Shown: positions 36,771 to 45,720 of the stretch, in pieces
Layout: each line of letters begins with the position of its first letter
How positions within the stretch are numbered: position 1 is the first letter of the stretch
Assembly (NCBI GenBank): GCA_900545715.1
Contig: URAJ01000002.1
Span: 83,939-147,938, forward strand
DNA from: an uncultured Opitutales bacterium
GTDB lineage: Bacteria > Verrucomicrobiota > Verrucomicrobiia > Opitutales > Intestinicryptomonadaceae
Reading direction: 5' to 3'
DNA length: 64,000 nt
Position numbers and translations under genes: made by a program
The notes under the pieces: model-generated
What the model was told of the DNA's origin: nothing
Database searches by the model: none
The model's input: the letters and a program-made list of their open reading frames with translations, nothing else

Positions 36771-37189
36771 AATATATTTTCCTTATCGCCGGTCGGCTGT
36801 CCTTCCGGCGGTCGATAATTCTGTTTACCATAAAAAACCGCGCGCTCCTGAGGCTTCTATACAATGCCCCGCCGCGCGCGATATTTTCGCTCTATAAAAT
36901 ATCGGCTTCGCAGACTTTTTATAAAACAATAAAATTCGCGTCCGAAACTCAATAAAAATATTGCCGTTTTTTCATGCCTTCCGCCGCCGCGCTGGGAGGC
37001 GAAGCTTGGATAGTCCAGCCTGCCTGTCGGGACGCCAATTTTTTGCATAATTTCAAATGTCTCGCGCAACATGATCTTTCCCCCGTATGCAAAAAAACCT
37101 GCAAGCCCGCTTTCCCTATACAAAAAACGCGCGACCCTTGCCGTTTAAGCGATGGGCCGCGCGGAATTTCAAAGTTTTTTTTACAAAGC
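36771..37189. other. Intergenic region tig-clpP
   Basis: About 420 nt on the minus strand between tig and clpP. It holds an 88-codon open frame (37123-36857) that resembles no protein I know and is probably chance. The clpP promoter should lie here. No clear terminator for tig was found. Confidence 0.4.
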
Positions 37190-38509
37190 TTACTTTGCAG
37201 CCTCGGCAGGCTTTATCTCGACCTGCGTCTTTTCAGCTATAAAGTTTATCGCCTTTTGCAAGAGTGCGTCCGAGCGTAGACGGTTGGCGCGGGCGGGATC
37301 CTTGCGGAGCTGTTTTATCAACTCTTCCGGCTTCGTGTGCGAACGCATTGCCTCCTGCCACAACATGCGGCTCATGTCCTCGTTGTCTATCTTCAGATCG
37401 TTCGCCTTGGCGACACGGTTGAGGAATATGCGCATTTTTGCGCGGCCCTCGGCCTCTTTGCCGGCGTTTTCATAAATCGCTTCCTTGTTCTTTTCAAGAT
37501 CTTCGCGCGAAGCTCCGGACGACATAAAGCGCATCATCATCTCTTCGAGTATCGACTGTCTTTCGTCTTCCAGCGCCGTCTCGGGAAGCGGGAAATCCGT
37601 CTTGCCCATCAGCTGTTCGACTGCAAACTGCCTCTTTAATATCTCGTTGTTGCTCTTCTTTTCGTTTACGATGCTGTCGCGTATTTTATTTTTAAGGGCA
37701 TCGAGGGAATCGACTTCAAATGCTTTGAAGAAATCGGCGTCGAGCTCGGGCAATTTCTTTTCCCTAATCTCGAATATCTCGACTTCGTAATCGGCTTTTT
37801 TGCCGGCGAGGTTCTCATTGGGGAATTCTTTCGGGAACTCGTGCGATAGCGTTTTCTTTTCGCCCTTCTTCATGCCTATTATTCCCTGCACTATCCCCTG
37901 CACTCCGGGAGCGCTTTCGTTGCCTGCCTCTTCCCACGTCGATTTCTGCTCGCCGAATATCGGCAGATTCTTTTCTATTTCGGATATGGGAGTGCCGTCA
38001 ACGCTTCCCTTGTACGACAGCCTTACAAAATCGCCTTTTTGTATTTCCCTGTCAACCTCGTCGTACTTGGCGCGCTGGTTGCGGTAGTATTCCAAAGCGT
38101 TTTCTATTTCCGCGTCAGTGGCGTCGGTGGAATCGAGCTCCACCTTCGTTTCAAGCGTTTCGGGCAATTTCACTTCAGGATATATATCCGCCACAAACTC
38201 AAACTCGAATCCGCCATTTTTCTCTTCGTGTTTCATGTCTGCTATGGCGTAAATATCGAAGTCCTTTATGGCGTTTAACTCTTCGACAGCCTTGCCAGTC
38301 AGCGAGTGTTCGAGCTGCTCCTTTATCGATGCGGAATACAACTTTTCCACCATTGTTTGGGGAGCTTTCCCGGGCCTGAAACCCGGTATTTTGACGTTGC
38401 GCACAAAATCCGCTATTACCTTAGCGTTTTCTTCCTCAACCTGTTCCGGAGAGAAGGTTATTATTATCTTTTTTCTCGTGTCGCCGATGTTTTCGATTTT
38501 TGTATTCAT
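37190..38509 (-). CDS. tig: Trigger factor (ribosome-associated chaperone and prolyl isomerase)
   Basis: 439 residues from the ATG at 38509. The frame continues 34 codons upstream, but MNTKIENIGDTRKKIIITF is the normal N-terminal beta strand. The ribosome-binding signature GFRPGKAP is at about residues 42-49. An FKBP-like domain follows (GDFVRLSYKGSVDGTPI near 150), then a long helical C-terminal chaperone arm. Sits upstream of clpP-clpX as in many bacteria. Confidence 0.94.
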   Translation of the reverse strand: MNTKIENIGDTRKKIIITFSPEQVEEENAKVIADFVRNVKIPGFRPGKAPQTMVEKLYSASIKEQLEHSLTGKAVEELNAIKDFDIYAIADMKHEEKNGGFEFEFVADIYPEVKLPETLETKVELDSTDATDAEIENALEYYRNQRAKYDEVDREIQKGDFVRLSYKGSVDGTPISEIEKNLPIFGEQKSTWEEAGNESAPGVQGIVQGIIGMKKGEKKTLSHEFPKEFPNENLAGKKADYEVEIFEIREKKLPELDADFFKAFEVDSLDALKNKIRDSIVNEKKSNNEILKRQFAVEQLMGKTDFPLPETALEDERQSILEEMMMRFMSSGASREDLEKNKEAIYENAGKEAEGRAKMRIFLNRVAKANDLKIDNEDMSRMLWQEAMRSHTKPEELIKQLRKDPARANRLRSDALLQKAINFIAEKTQVEIKPAEAAK

Positions 38510-38823
38510 AATAAATAAATTTACCGCGTCAGCCAAGCTTCGCAGCCAAACGCAAAAGTTCTTTTGTAAAAGACTGTATATATTGGAATAATTCCCGCTC
38601 GCGTCAAGCAATTTGCCTCGACAATTTCACAAAAAATATACATTTGCCCGCACCCGCTATCAGCGAAAACCTCAAAGATTTTCTCTCCCCATAAAATTCT
38701 ATAAAAAGCGCGCCTACTAAATAAAAAGCGCGCCTACTCTATACTTTTATTAGGCGCAACGCGGCATTGCCTAAAAAAGTGAACCTGCGGCATTGCCTAA
38801 AAAGGCAAAATTTGACGCCATTT
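38510..38823. repeat. Intergenic region with two short tandem direct repeats
   Basis: ATAAAAAGCGCGCCTACT occurs at 38701-38718 and again at 38721-38738 (20-nt period). GCGGCATTGCCTAAAAA occurs at 38761-38777 and 38787-38803; the second copy forms a TTGCCT/AGGCAA hairpin. They lie between pdxA (ends 38824) and tig. They may act in 3'-end formation of pdxA, but no U-tract follows. Confidence 0.6.
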
Positions 38824-39735
38824 CTATGACAATTTAAATGCCAATTCCACTGCGTTTGCAAAACTTCCGCTATCCGCAATCCCGCGCCCGGCGATTGAGT
38901 ATCCCGTCCCATGGTCGGGGCTTGTCCTTATAAACGGAAGATTCATTGTGATGTTTACGGCCTTGTCAAACTCAAGCGTTTTTAGTGGCCCGAGCGCCTG
39001 GTCGTGGTACATGGCAACAGCGGCGTCAAACTCGCCCCTTCTCACCCGCGAAAACACGGTATCGGGCGGAAGCGTTTTGGAGAGATTCGGATAGCGCGCG
39101 CGCAATTTGTCGAGAATAGGGTCTATAATGTCGATTTCTTCGCGCCCCATAAGCCCTCCCTCGCCCGCATGCGGATTGAATCCGCATACCGCAATTTTTG
39201 GGTTTTCCAGCCCGCGCAATTTTTTAGCAAGTTTCGCCGCAGATTCTACCGCCCTCGAAATCCTGCCGAAATCGAGCAATTTGGGCACGCCCGCAAGCGC
39301 GTCGTGCCACGTCACAAGCGATACAAGTATCTCACGTCCCGCAAAGCACATCACGGGAATCCCCCCCCAACGCTCGGCAAAAAACTCCGTGTGCCCGGGA
39401 TAGTTAAACCCTATTTTGCGCATTTCAAACTTTGATATGGGAGCGGTAGTCACGCCAAAATATTCGCCGCAGACGCACCCGCGCGCAGCGGCCTCGAGAG
39501 ATAGCTCCGCTATCTTGCACCCCTCCGCGGACGGCTCGCCTGCCCGCGCCTCAAAGGAAAAGTCGCCGACAGGCCTTTTGCCGAGTTCGGCTGGCAGGGT
39601 ATCGAGAAATTTCTTGTTGCCCAGAACCTCGACTTTTTTTAAAAGCGAAGCGGGCGCAGTTTCGGCCCACTTTTTTATTACGTCCGGCCCCACTCCTGCT
39701 GGGTCTCCTATCGTAACGGCGAGCTTTTTAAACAT
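38824..39735 (-). CDS. pdxA: 4-hydroxythreonine-4-phosphate dehydrogenase
   Basis: 303 residues. NAD-dependent oxidation in deoxyxylulose-phosphate-dependent vitamin B6 synthesis. Motifs: TIGDPAGVGPDV at the N-terminus, YPGHTEFFA, CGFNPHAGEGGLMG, MYHDQALGPLK (metal-binding His) and RTSPDHGTGYSIAG. Length is slightly short for PdxA but all sites are present. It follows lpxA by 5 nt, so it probably belongs to the same minus-strand unit. Confidence 0.95.
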   Translation of the reverse strand: MFKKLAVTIGDPAGVGPDVIKKWAETAPASLLKKVEVLGNKKFLDTLPAELGKRPVGDFSFEARAGEPSAEGCKIAELSLEAAARGCVCGEYFGVTTAPISKFEMRKIGFNYPGHTEFFAERWGGIPVMCFAGREILVSLVTWHDALAGVPKLLDFGRISRAVESAAKLAKKLRGLENPKIAVCGFNPHAGEGGLMGREEIDIIDPILDKLRARYPNLSKTLPPDTVFSRVRRGEFDAAVAMYHDQALGPLKTLEFDKAVNITMNLPFIRTSPDHGTGYSIAGRGIADSGSFANAVELAFKLS

Positions 39736-39740
39736 ATCTG

Positions 39741-40529
39741 CTATCTTTGTTTATCTCTGGCAAGATGTATAAAATGCCTTCCAGGCTCGGCAAAAAATCT
39801 TAGAAATTTTTCGCCTTCCGGGGTCGAATACGCCTTTTCCTCCAGAAGTTTCAAGGCGTTCTTGCGCAATGATAATCCGCTGTAAACCGCCATGTAAAGT
39901 CTCTTTACTTCGGCTATCGACTCCGCCGGCACGTTTCTCCTGCGCATGCCGATTAAGTTTATTCCGGCAACCGTATTGCGCTTGTGCGCATTTACGTAAG
40001 GCGGCACGTCTTCTGAAAATGCGGATACCCCGCTTAAAATCGCCCCGTCGCCAACGCGGATTTTCTGGTGTAGCATCACGCCGCCGCTTACAAACACGTC
40101 GTCGCCCATTTGGACAATCCCTCCCAACGCGCAAAACGGCGCAAGAATACAGCGGTCGCCCACAATGCAATCATGCCCTATGTGCGAATTTGCCATGAGC
40201 AGGCAATTCTTTCCCACGCGGGTCGTGCCTCCGGGGACTGTCGCCCTATGGACAGTTGCTCCCTCGCGCACGGTTGTCCCGTCGCCTATTTCAACAAATG
40301 TTTCAATGGATTTGTCGAAATGCAAATCTTGGGGATCGCCGGATATTGTCGTAAACGAACATATCGTGCAGTTTTTGCCTATTCGCGCACCACGCTTTAT
40401 ATGGGCGTAGGCCTCGATTATTGAATCGTCGCCTATTTCAACACCGTCCTCAATCACCGCGTATGGACCTATTTCCACATTGCGGCCAACCTTTACCGTA
40501 TTCGGAACGATTGCTGTATTATGTATCAT
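39741..40529 (-). CDS. lpxA: UDP-N-acetylglucosamine O-acyltransferase
   Basis: 262 residues. First step of lipid A synthesis: acyl-ACP-dependent O3 acylation of UDP-GlcNAc. The left-handed beta-helix is visible as hexapeptide repeats from residue 1 to about 190, with the catalytic His119 in MANSHIGHDC, then the conserved NLIGMRRRN and a C-terminal helical domain. It shows the organism makes lipid A. Only 4 nt separate it from the upstream large membrane protein. Confidence 0.96.
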   Translation of the reverse strand: MIHNTAIVPNTVKVGRNVEIGPYAVIEDGVEIGDDSIIEAYAHIKRGARIGKNCTICSFTTISGDPQDLHFDKSIETFVEIGDGTTVREGATVHRATVPGGTTRVGKNCLLMANSHIGHDCIVGDRCILAPFCALGGIVQMGDDVFVSGGVMLHQKIRVGDGAILSGVSAFSEDVPPYVNAHKRNTVAGINLIGMRRRNVPAESIAEVKRLYMAVYSGLSLRKNALKLLEEKAYSTPEGEKFLRFFAEPGRHFIHLARDKQR

Positions 40530-40533
40530 AAAA

Positions 40534-42192
40534 TTATTCTTCTGCGGCGGTAGCTATCAAGAGCGTGCGCTTGTACCTGCGTACATGCACAATCTTAATT
40601 AGCGCCGTAAACAATATGCCGAAAAGCGTCGACGCATACGCCGCCATGAGGCTCGCCGTCACGATTCCGACCGTAAGCAGTATCAGCGAAAACACTGTTC
40701 CAGCCAACCCTATGTAGAGGCCGAGGTCGAAAAGGTTTTCCTCGTTTTCCAACAGTTTTAGTTTGAGCTTGGCGGGCGCCTTCACGCGCTTTATTATGGA
40801 CAGCCGTATCAAGCAGAAGACGTATACCATCAGCTGCAATACAAAAAACAGCGCCACCGCCGCCAATGTTGCCGTATCGGTTTCAAAATTCATAGTTTCC
40901 TCCTCAATAGTGTTGATTACTTTTTCAAATGCAAACCTTAACTCGGGCGCCGGCCCGTTTTCCTGTATTTTTATCGTGAAGGCCTCGGGCTCCAAAAAGA
41001 CAAAAAATGTCAGCGCAACCACAAGCGCCTCCAACAGGCCGCGCGCGAGCGCCAGCGGCGAATACCACTTCGGCGTATCCCGCCGCATATTGAACAGCCG
41101 GAAGAATCCGCGTATGAAAAAATATCCGCCTACAATCGCCAGCGCAACTTTTACAAAGACAGCCGCCCCGGGAAATTTTGCCGCGTACGGCGCAAATTCC
41201 ACTTTAAGCGGCGAGCAAATCGGAGAAATCAGGCGCCCAAACGCCCAGTCCTCATGTATCGGGGAGTCAGACTTCAACAGAAAGTCCAATGCGCCCTCGC
41301 CTTTTACAAAAGCATAGCGGAAATTTTCCCATTTTTGCGCGTCCGCGCCTTCGAGGTAGCGCGAGCACATCGCCGGATCCCCGCTAACAAACATTCCGGC
41401 AAGAAGCAGATTTTTATTTTTTCTGTCCGGCACGGATTCGTAAACCCTGGCGAAATCGTACGCCTCGGTCACAGAAGAAAAATGGGAAAATATGCTGCGT
41501 ATTATCGTCCAGTCGTAGCGTTTTGCGAATGCCAAGGTTGCAAGGCAATACTTTTCAAAAGTCTCTTTTTGCTCGGGAGAATTGTCGAGCCCGTCCATAA
41601 TCGACGTTATTTCCCTCAGAAACTTGCGGTCAAAATCGCCCGTCTGCGCCAACAGCGCGTTTATTAGCAATGCGGCCTCCAGCGGAGCGCCAGCCGACGA
41701 ATATACCGGAGGGAACATCACGGGATTCAAGTCGCGCATGGATATAAATTTTTTTACAAGCCCCCCGTCCGTCTGCGACAGGAAATCGAGCATTTTTTTG
41801 CGGCCGTCGGCAGTGGCGAGAACCGAATACAGCGGAACCGGCGCCATCGCCCTTGGCGACTCCGCAAGGCTCGAATAAAACGCCTCAAAAAACGGCTCGT
41901 TCCCGCCAGCCGGAATCCACTGCGGATTGGACGCGTACAACTTCTCCACGGCTCCTGAAATCTTATCGTATTCCCCCGACTCTTTTGCGATTAAAGAGGC
42001 CGTCGACAATTTTGCGGCATCCAGATATATCTTTGCTATCGCAAGCGGCTGCGGCGTACCTGCGCCCGCGGCTGCGACTGTCTCGCGCCCGCACTCGCAA
42101 AAGTATGCTGGTATTCCGGCCGCCAACAGCAAAAGCGCAGCACCAATGCACATTCTCGTCGCGGACACTACGAAGTTTACGATAAAATTCAT
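40534..42192 (-). CDS. Large membrane protein with helical periplasmic domain and TolQ/MotA-like tail
   Basis: 552 residues from the ATG at 42192. A signal or anchor helix (about 5-30), a long extracytoplasmic helical domain (about 35-350), then five or so membrane helices. The last pair (NLFDLGLYIGLAGTVFSLILLTVGI...ASTLFGILFTALI) resembles the channel helices of the MotA/TolQ/ExbB family in degenerate form. I do not recognise the whole protein. It may be a regulatory or divergent energiser subunit. Upstream of lpxA by 4 nt. Confidence 0.6.
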   Translation of the reverse strand: MNFIVNFVVSATRMCIGAALLLLAAGIPAYFCECGRETVAAAGAGTPQPLAIAKIYLDAAKLSTASLIAKESGEYDKISGAVEKLYASNPQWIPAGGNEPFFEAFYSSLAESPRAMAPVPLYSVLATADGRKKMLDFLSQTDGGLVKKFISMRDLNPVMFPPVYSSAGAPLEAALLINALLAQTGDFDRKFLREITSIMDGLDNSPEQKETFEKYCLATLAFAKRYDWTIIRSIFSHFSSVTEAYDFARVYESVPDRKNKNLLLAGMFVSGDPAMCSRYLEGADAQKWENFRYAFVKGEGALDFLLKSDSPIHEDWAFGRLISPICSPLKVEFAPYAAKFPGAAVFVKVALAIVGGYFFIRGFFRLFNMRRDTPKWYSPLALARGLLEALVVALTFFVFLEPEAFTIKIQENGPAPELRFAFEKVINTIEEETMNFETDTATLAAVALFFVLQLMVYVFCLIRLSIIKRVKAPAKLKLKLLENEENLFDLGLYIGLAGTVFSLILLTVGIVTASLMAAYASTLFGILFTALIKIVHVRRYKRTLLIATAAEE

Positions 42193-42459
42193 GCTTCTCC
42201 CCTCAAATCGCGGCAGGCGAATATGCCTCCGCTTAAATTGTCTAAAATATAGCATTCGGAAGTCGTTTTAGTCAAGGCAAACATATACGAAATTAAAGCA
42301 CTCGTCGGGAAGCACAAACCCGCATAAAATTTGCGGGCGTAGAAACGATAAAAAATTTTATCCCGACACACGAAAAAAAACGAAAAAAAATTTTGCAGTT
42401 AGAAACTTTAAAAATTTAGCAATACCGCCGCAAAAAATTTAGCGCGCAAAAAGTTGCCG
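42193..42459. other. Intergenic region with a nested RNA-like fold
   Basis: 267 nt between the MFS gene and the TolQ-like-tail gene, both on the minus strand. GTCGGGA (42304-42310) pairs with TCCCGAC (42361-42367), enclosing a CCCGCA/TGCGGG hairpin (42319-42337). On the minus strand the inner hairpin is followed by TTTG, so it could end MFS transcription, or the whole could be a structured leader. Confidence 0.4.
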
Positions 42460-43815
42460 CTAACGCGGCTTCCTCGCCGAAGACTGCAAGGCACGCGCCA
42501 TTTCGGGCATTATCAAGCCCTTTTGCGCATATATTTGACGTGCCTGCATGCTTATTTTCTTGCGGCGCGACTCAAATACCGCAAAAGAAACCACGCACAC
42601 CACTCCGCAACAAGCCGTCACTACCGGCAGCCCTACATACGATGAAATCCACCCTTGCAGTATGCTTCCAATCGGCGGCACACCGAAAAACGCCATCGTA
42701 AATACGCTCATCACCCGCCCCCTCTTGGAGTCCTCCACGAGAGACTGCAGCATCGTATTGCAGGACGCCGCAACCGCGACCATGCCAAAACCTATCGGCA
42801 CACAGACAAAATACGCAGCAACAGGATTTTTTACTAATGAAATAGCCACGAGAGACACCCCGAACAAAACGCCAGCCACAACAATCACCCTCCCGAGCCC
42901 GAGGACGCTCTTGCGCGCCGCCAAATAAAGAGCCGCCGCAAGCGCCCCGCAGCCGACAAAACTCATTAGATTCCCGAGCGTCTGGCTTCCGCCCCCGAGG
43001 TCTCCTTTTGCGAATGCCGGCATAAGCATCGCAAACGGCAACCCAAAAAAGCTAAACGTCATCAGTATTATTATTACAAGCCTTATCGGGCGCATGTCGC
43101 GGATATACGCAAAGCCTTCCACAATTTCGCGAAGCGCCCCCGAAGCCGAATGCGAACGCTCGGACGAAAGCTTTATCATGTAGAGCGAAAACAGTATCGC
43201 AAAATAGCAAAACCCGTTTATCAAGAAGCAATACCCCTCTCCGATAGACGCAATGAGAGAACCTCCTATCGCAGGGCCGATAAACCTCGTGCCGTTTATC
43301 GCGGTCGAATTTAGGGCGATTGCGTTCCCGAGGTCCTCCGGCGGAACAAGCTTTGAATAAAGAGACTGCCGGGCGGGAGCGTCGAAGCTAAAAACAATCC
43401 CGGAAACAAAACAAATTAAAAGTATGACTCCTATATTTATAAACCCCACAAGCGTCATTACAGCGAGAATGAAGCTAAGCGACATCATGCAAAGCTGTGT
43501 GACTATCAATATATTGCGCCTATTAAATCTGTCCGCAACCACACCCGCAAAAGGGGTGAATACAAGCGCCGGTATCTGCGACAAAAATACCGAAAGCGAC
43601 AATATGAATACCGAATTCGTCACATTGTACACGAGCCACCCCATCGCCACTTGTTGAATCCACGCCCCTATGAGCGAAAATAGCATTCCTCCAAAATACA
43701 ACGCAAAATACCGGTGCTTTAACGACTTGAAAATCGAAAGCAAAGCTCTCGGATTTTTTGGGACGAGCACCGAGATGTTTTTCCAACTGTATAGCGATTT
43801 TCTTTCGTCGTCCAT
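42460..43815 (-). CDS. Major facilitator superfamily transporter (EntS/MFS_3 type)
   Basis: 451 residues and about 12 membrane helices. Helix 2-3 loop GVVADRFNRRNIL matches the MFS signature, and QQVAMGWLVYNVTNS and FDAPARQSLYSKLVPPEDLGNAIALNST are typical of the MFS_3/enterobactin-exporter-like group. Exports small molecules; the substrate is unknown. It is followed by a possible terminator/leader structure and preceded by a lipoprotein-gene terminator, so is probably monocistronic. Confidence 0.9.
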   Translation of the reverse strand: MDDERKSLYSWKNISVLVPKNPRALLSIFKSLKHRYFALYFGGMLFSLIGAWIQQVAMGWLVYNVTNSVFILSLSVFLSQIPALVFTPFAGVVADRFNRRNILIVTQLCMMSLSFILAVMTLVGFINIGVILLICFVSGIVFSFDAPARQSLYSKLVPPEDLGNAIALNSTAINGTRFIGPAIGGSLIASIGEGYCFLINGFCYFAILFSLYMIKLSSERSHSASGALREIVEGFAYIRDMRPIRLVIIILMTFSFFGLPFAMLMPAFAKGDLGGGSQTLGNLMSFVGCGALAAALYLAARKSVLGLGRVIVVAGVLFGVSLVAISLVKNPVAAYFVCVPIGFGMVAVAASCNTMLQSLVEDSKRGRVMSVFTMAFFGVPPIGSILQGWISSYVGLPVVTACCGVVCVVSFAVFESRRKKISMQARQIYAQKGLIMPEMARALQSSARKPR

Positions 43816-43860
43816 ATTGTCAGTAAAGACAAGTTTCTGCCACCGTTTGTTAAAAATTCA

Positions 43861-43898
43861 AAGAAAAAAATCTCCGAACCAAAACGGTACGGAGATTT
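43861..43898 (-). terminator. Intrinsic terminator after the lipoprotein gene
   Basis: Minus strand AAATCTCCG / CGGAGATTT, a 9-bp stem extended by ACC/GGT pairs in the loop, followed by TTTTCTT. Sits about 20 nt beyond the lipoprotein stop. Confidence 0.88.
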
Positions 43899-43917
43899 AA
43901 AACATTATATGCTTTTA

Positions 43918-44400
43918 TTAAAAAATAGAGGAATCTTTTTTATAAACGGCATTGTACTTCGCGCCGATAGCGGTCATCGCGGTAAAACTCTTCGAGAGTT
44001 TTGTAGTTGCGGAGTCGATGTCGGAAGAAAACGCCGGCCATTGCTTTTTCAAGTTAACCGTAGCCTCGACGGGATTCGACTGGTAGTCGGAAACGAAAGC
44101 GGCAATATCGGAAGACGCCTTTTGCATATTCTGTGCGTACATCTTCTTGGCAACATCAACCAGCGCCTCCCAACCTTTAATATAGTCGCGATATGCGTCG
44201 ATAAAGTCCGCGGGGCAGACGTTCAGGCGGATTGATTGAAGCTTATCCACCACTTCCGCAGGCGACTTTGAATTTGACGCCACGCGGGAGTCAACCGAAT
44301 ATACGGCCTCAATTGCAAGTTGTTCGGGAGAGGCTTCCGGAGCCGACTGGCAACCGCACAGCGCCGCTCCCAAAACCGTTATTGCTATTATCTTTTTCAT
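43918..44400 (-). CDS. Small lipoprotein of unknown function
   Basis: 160 residues. Signal peptide with lipobox LCGC (Cys17), so lipidated after cleavage. The mature protein is all-helical, hydrophilic and without Cys except one (NVCPADF). No family I recognise; it could be an envelope-stress or structural lipoprotein. Monocistronic, bounded by its own terminator and divergent from leuD. Confidence 0.75.
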   Translation of the reverse strand: MKKIIAITVLGAALCGCQSAPEASPEQLAIEAVYSVDSRVASNSKSPAEVVDKLQSIRLNVCPADFIDAYRDYIKGWEALVDVAKKMYAQNMQKASSDIAAFVSDYQSNPVEATVNLKKQWPAFSSDIDSATTKLSKSFTAMTAIGAKYNAVYKKDSSIF

Positions 44401-44550
44401 ATTTTTTTGCTTTTATTTAAATTTATCGGCTAAATATATGCCCAATATTAAGAAAATTTCCACAATTTATTTTTTTTTCGCGGACATTTTTATTTTTTTA
44501 GACTGTTTTTTTAGATTGTAGTGCGAAAAAAAATCCTTCTAATCAAAACA

Positions 44551-45150
44551 ATGGCACTCGAAAAAATTAACAACGTAAAAGGCAAGGCGGTGTTCGTTCC
44601 CGGCAACGACATCGATACCGACAGAATAATACCCGCGCGCTTCATGGTCTGCGTGACCTTTGAAGGGCTCGGAAAATACGCCTTCTACGACGAACGCAAA
44701 AACGCCGACGGCACCGACAAAAAACACCCCTTGACTGATCCGCGCAAGCAAAACGCGAAAATTCTTCTTTCCGGGGCAAATTTCGGCTGCGGGTCGTCCC
44801 GCGAGCATGCGCCACAATCGCTATGGCACTACGGATTCAGGGGCATAATCGCCCAGAGCTTCGCGGAAATATTTTTCGGGAATTCGACCACACTGGGCAT
44901 TCCGTGCGTTTGCGCGTCAGCTGAAGATATTGCAAAAATCGGCGAGCTAATAGAGGCTGACCCTGAACTTCCAGTCGAGATCAATCTCGAAAACATGACT
45001 CTTTCTTGCGGAGATTTCTCCTGCAAATGCTCAATGCCAGAAAACGCGCGCGCCGCTTTGATGTCGGGAACGTGGGACCCAATCGCGGGCCTTATCGACG
45101 CCGAAGATGAAATCGCAAAAACTGCGGCAAACCTCCCATACTACAAATAA
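44551..45150 (+). CDS. leuD: 3-isopropylmalate dehydratase small subunit
   Basis: 199 residues from the ATG at 44551; a GTG at 44521 is in frame but MALEKINNVKGKAV is the usual start. Swivel domain of the aconitase-like isomerase in leucine synthesis. Motifs: PGNDIDTDRIIPARF, GANFGCGSSREHAPQSLWHYG and FAEIFFGNS. It needs LeuC, which is not in the window. It is followed after 3 nt by a second exbB-exbD pair, an unusual partnership. Confidence 0.95.
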   Translation: MALEKINNVKGKAVFVPGNDIDTDRIIPARFMVCVTFEGLGKYAFYDERKNADGTDKKHPLTDPRKQNAKILLSGANFGCGSSREHAPQSLWHYGFRGIIAQSFAEIFFGNSTTLGIPCVCASAEDIAKIGELIEADPELPVEINLENMTLSCGDFSCKCSMPENARAALMSGTWDPIAGLIDAEDEIAKTAANLPYYK

Positions 45151-45153
45151 AAA

Positions 45154-45720
45154 ATGAAATTCATCCTCGAAGGCGCCGGGATTTTTATCTACCCGCTTTT
45201 GCTTTGCTCGTTCGTCGGAATTTATATAATTTTTGAACGGCTTGTCGCTTTGCGGGAATCTAAAATCGTACCCAGGCAAATAGCCTCGGCGCTCCTATCG
45301 GGGAAAATATCCGACCACGAAGGCGACCTCTCCACGACTGTCGGCAGAATACTGTTTTTCAACAGAAATTCAAACCCAGATCCCGAGGCGCTGAAAGCCT
45401 TCGCGCAACTCGAAATGACGCGCCTCGAAAGAGGCATGTTCGCGCTTGACATCGTAATATCGGCAGCGCCGCTGCTTGGCCTGCTCGGGACTGTCGCGGG
45501 GCTTGTCACGGTGTTTGCTTCGGGCGAGGCGTCGCCAACTCCGGAGGCAATTTCGCGCGGGGTTGCGCTCGCGCTTTCCACAACAATTCTCGGGCTTTGC
45601 ATCGCCATTCCCGCAATCGTTGGGAACTCATATTTAAATAGAAAAATCGACAAGCTTTGCGCCCAAATCAATATCTGCGTCGAGAGGCTTATCGATATCC
45701 GCAGGGAATCCGGCAAATGA
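45154..45720 (+). CDS. exbB: ExbB/TolQ-family proton channel protein (second system)
   Basis: 188 residues, three helices, with AAPLLGLLGTVAGLVTVF and GVALALSTTILGLCIAIPAIV. Starts 3 nt after leuD and overlaps exbD by 4 nt. No TonB or TolA is adjacent, so its transducer could be the TonB encoded at 2923-3591 or a distant gene. Confidence 0.94.
   Translation: MKFILEGAGIFIYPLLLCSFVGIYIIFERLVALRESKIVPRQIASALLSGKISDHEGDLSTTVGRILFFNRNSNPDPEALKAFAQLEMTRLERGMFALDIVISAAPLLGLLGTVAGLVTVFASGEASPTPEAISRGVALALSTTILGLCIAIPAIVGNSYLNRKIDKLCAQINICVERLIDIRRESGK

Noticed and set aside
36857..37123. 88-codon ORF between tig and clpP
   Set aside because: No recognisable protein features; probably chance in a moderate-G+C gap.
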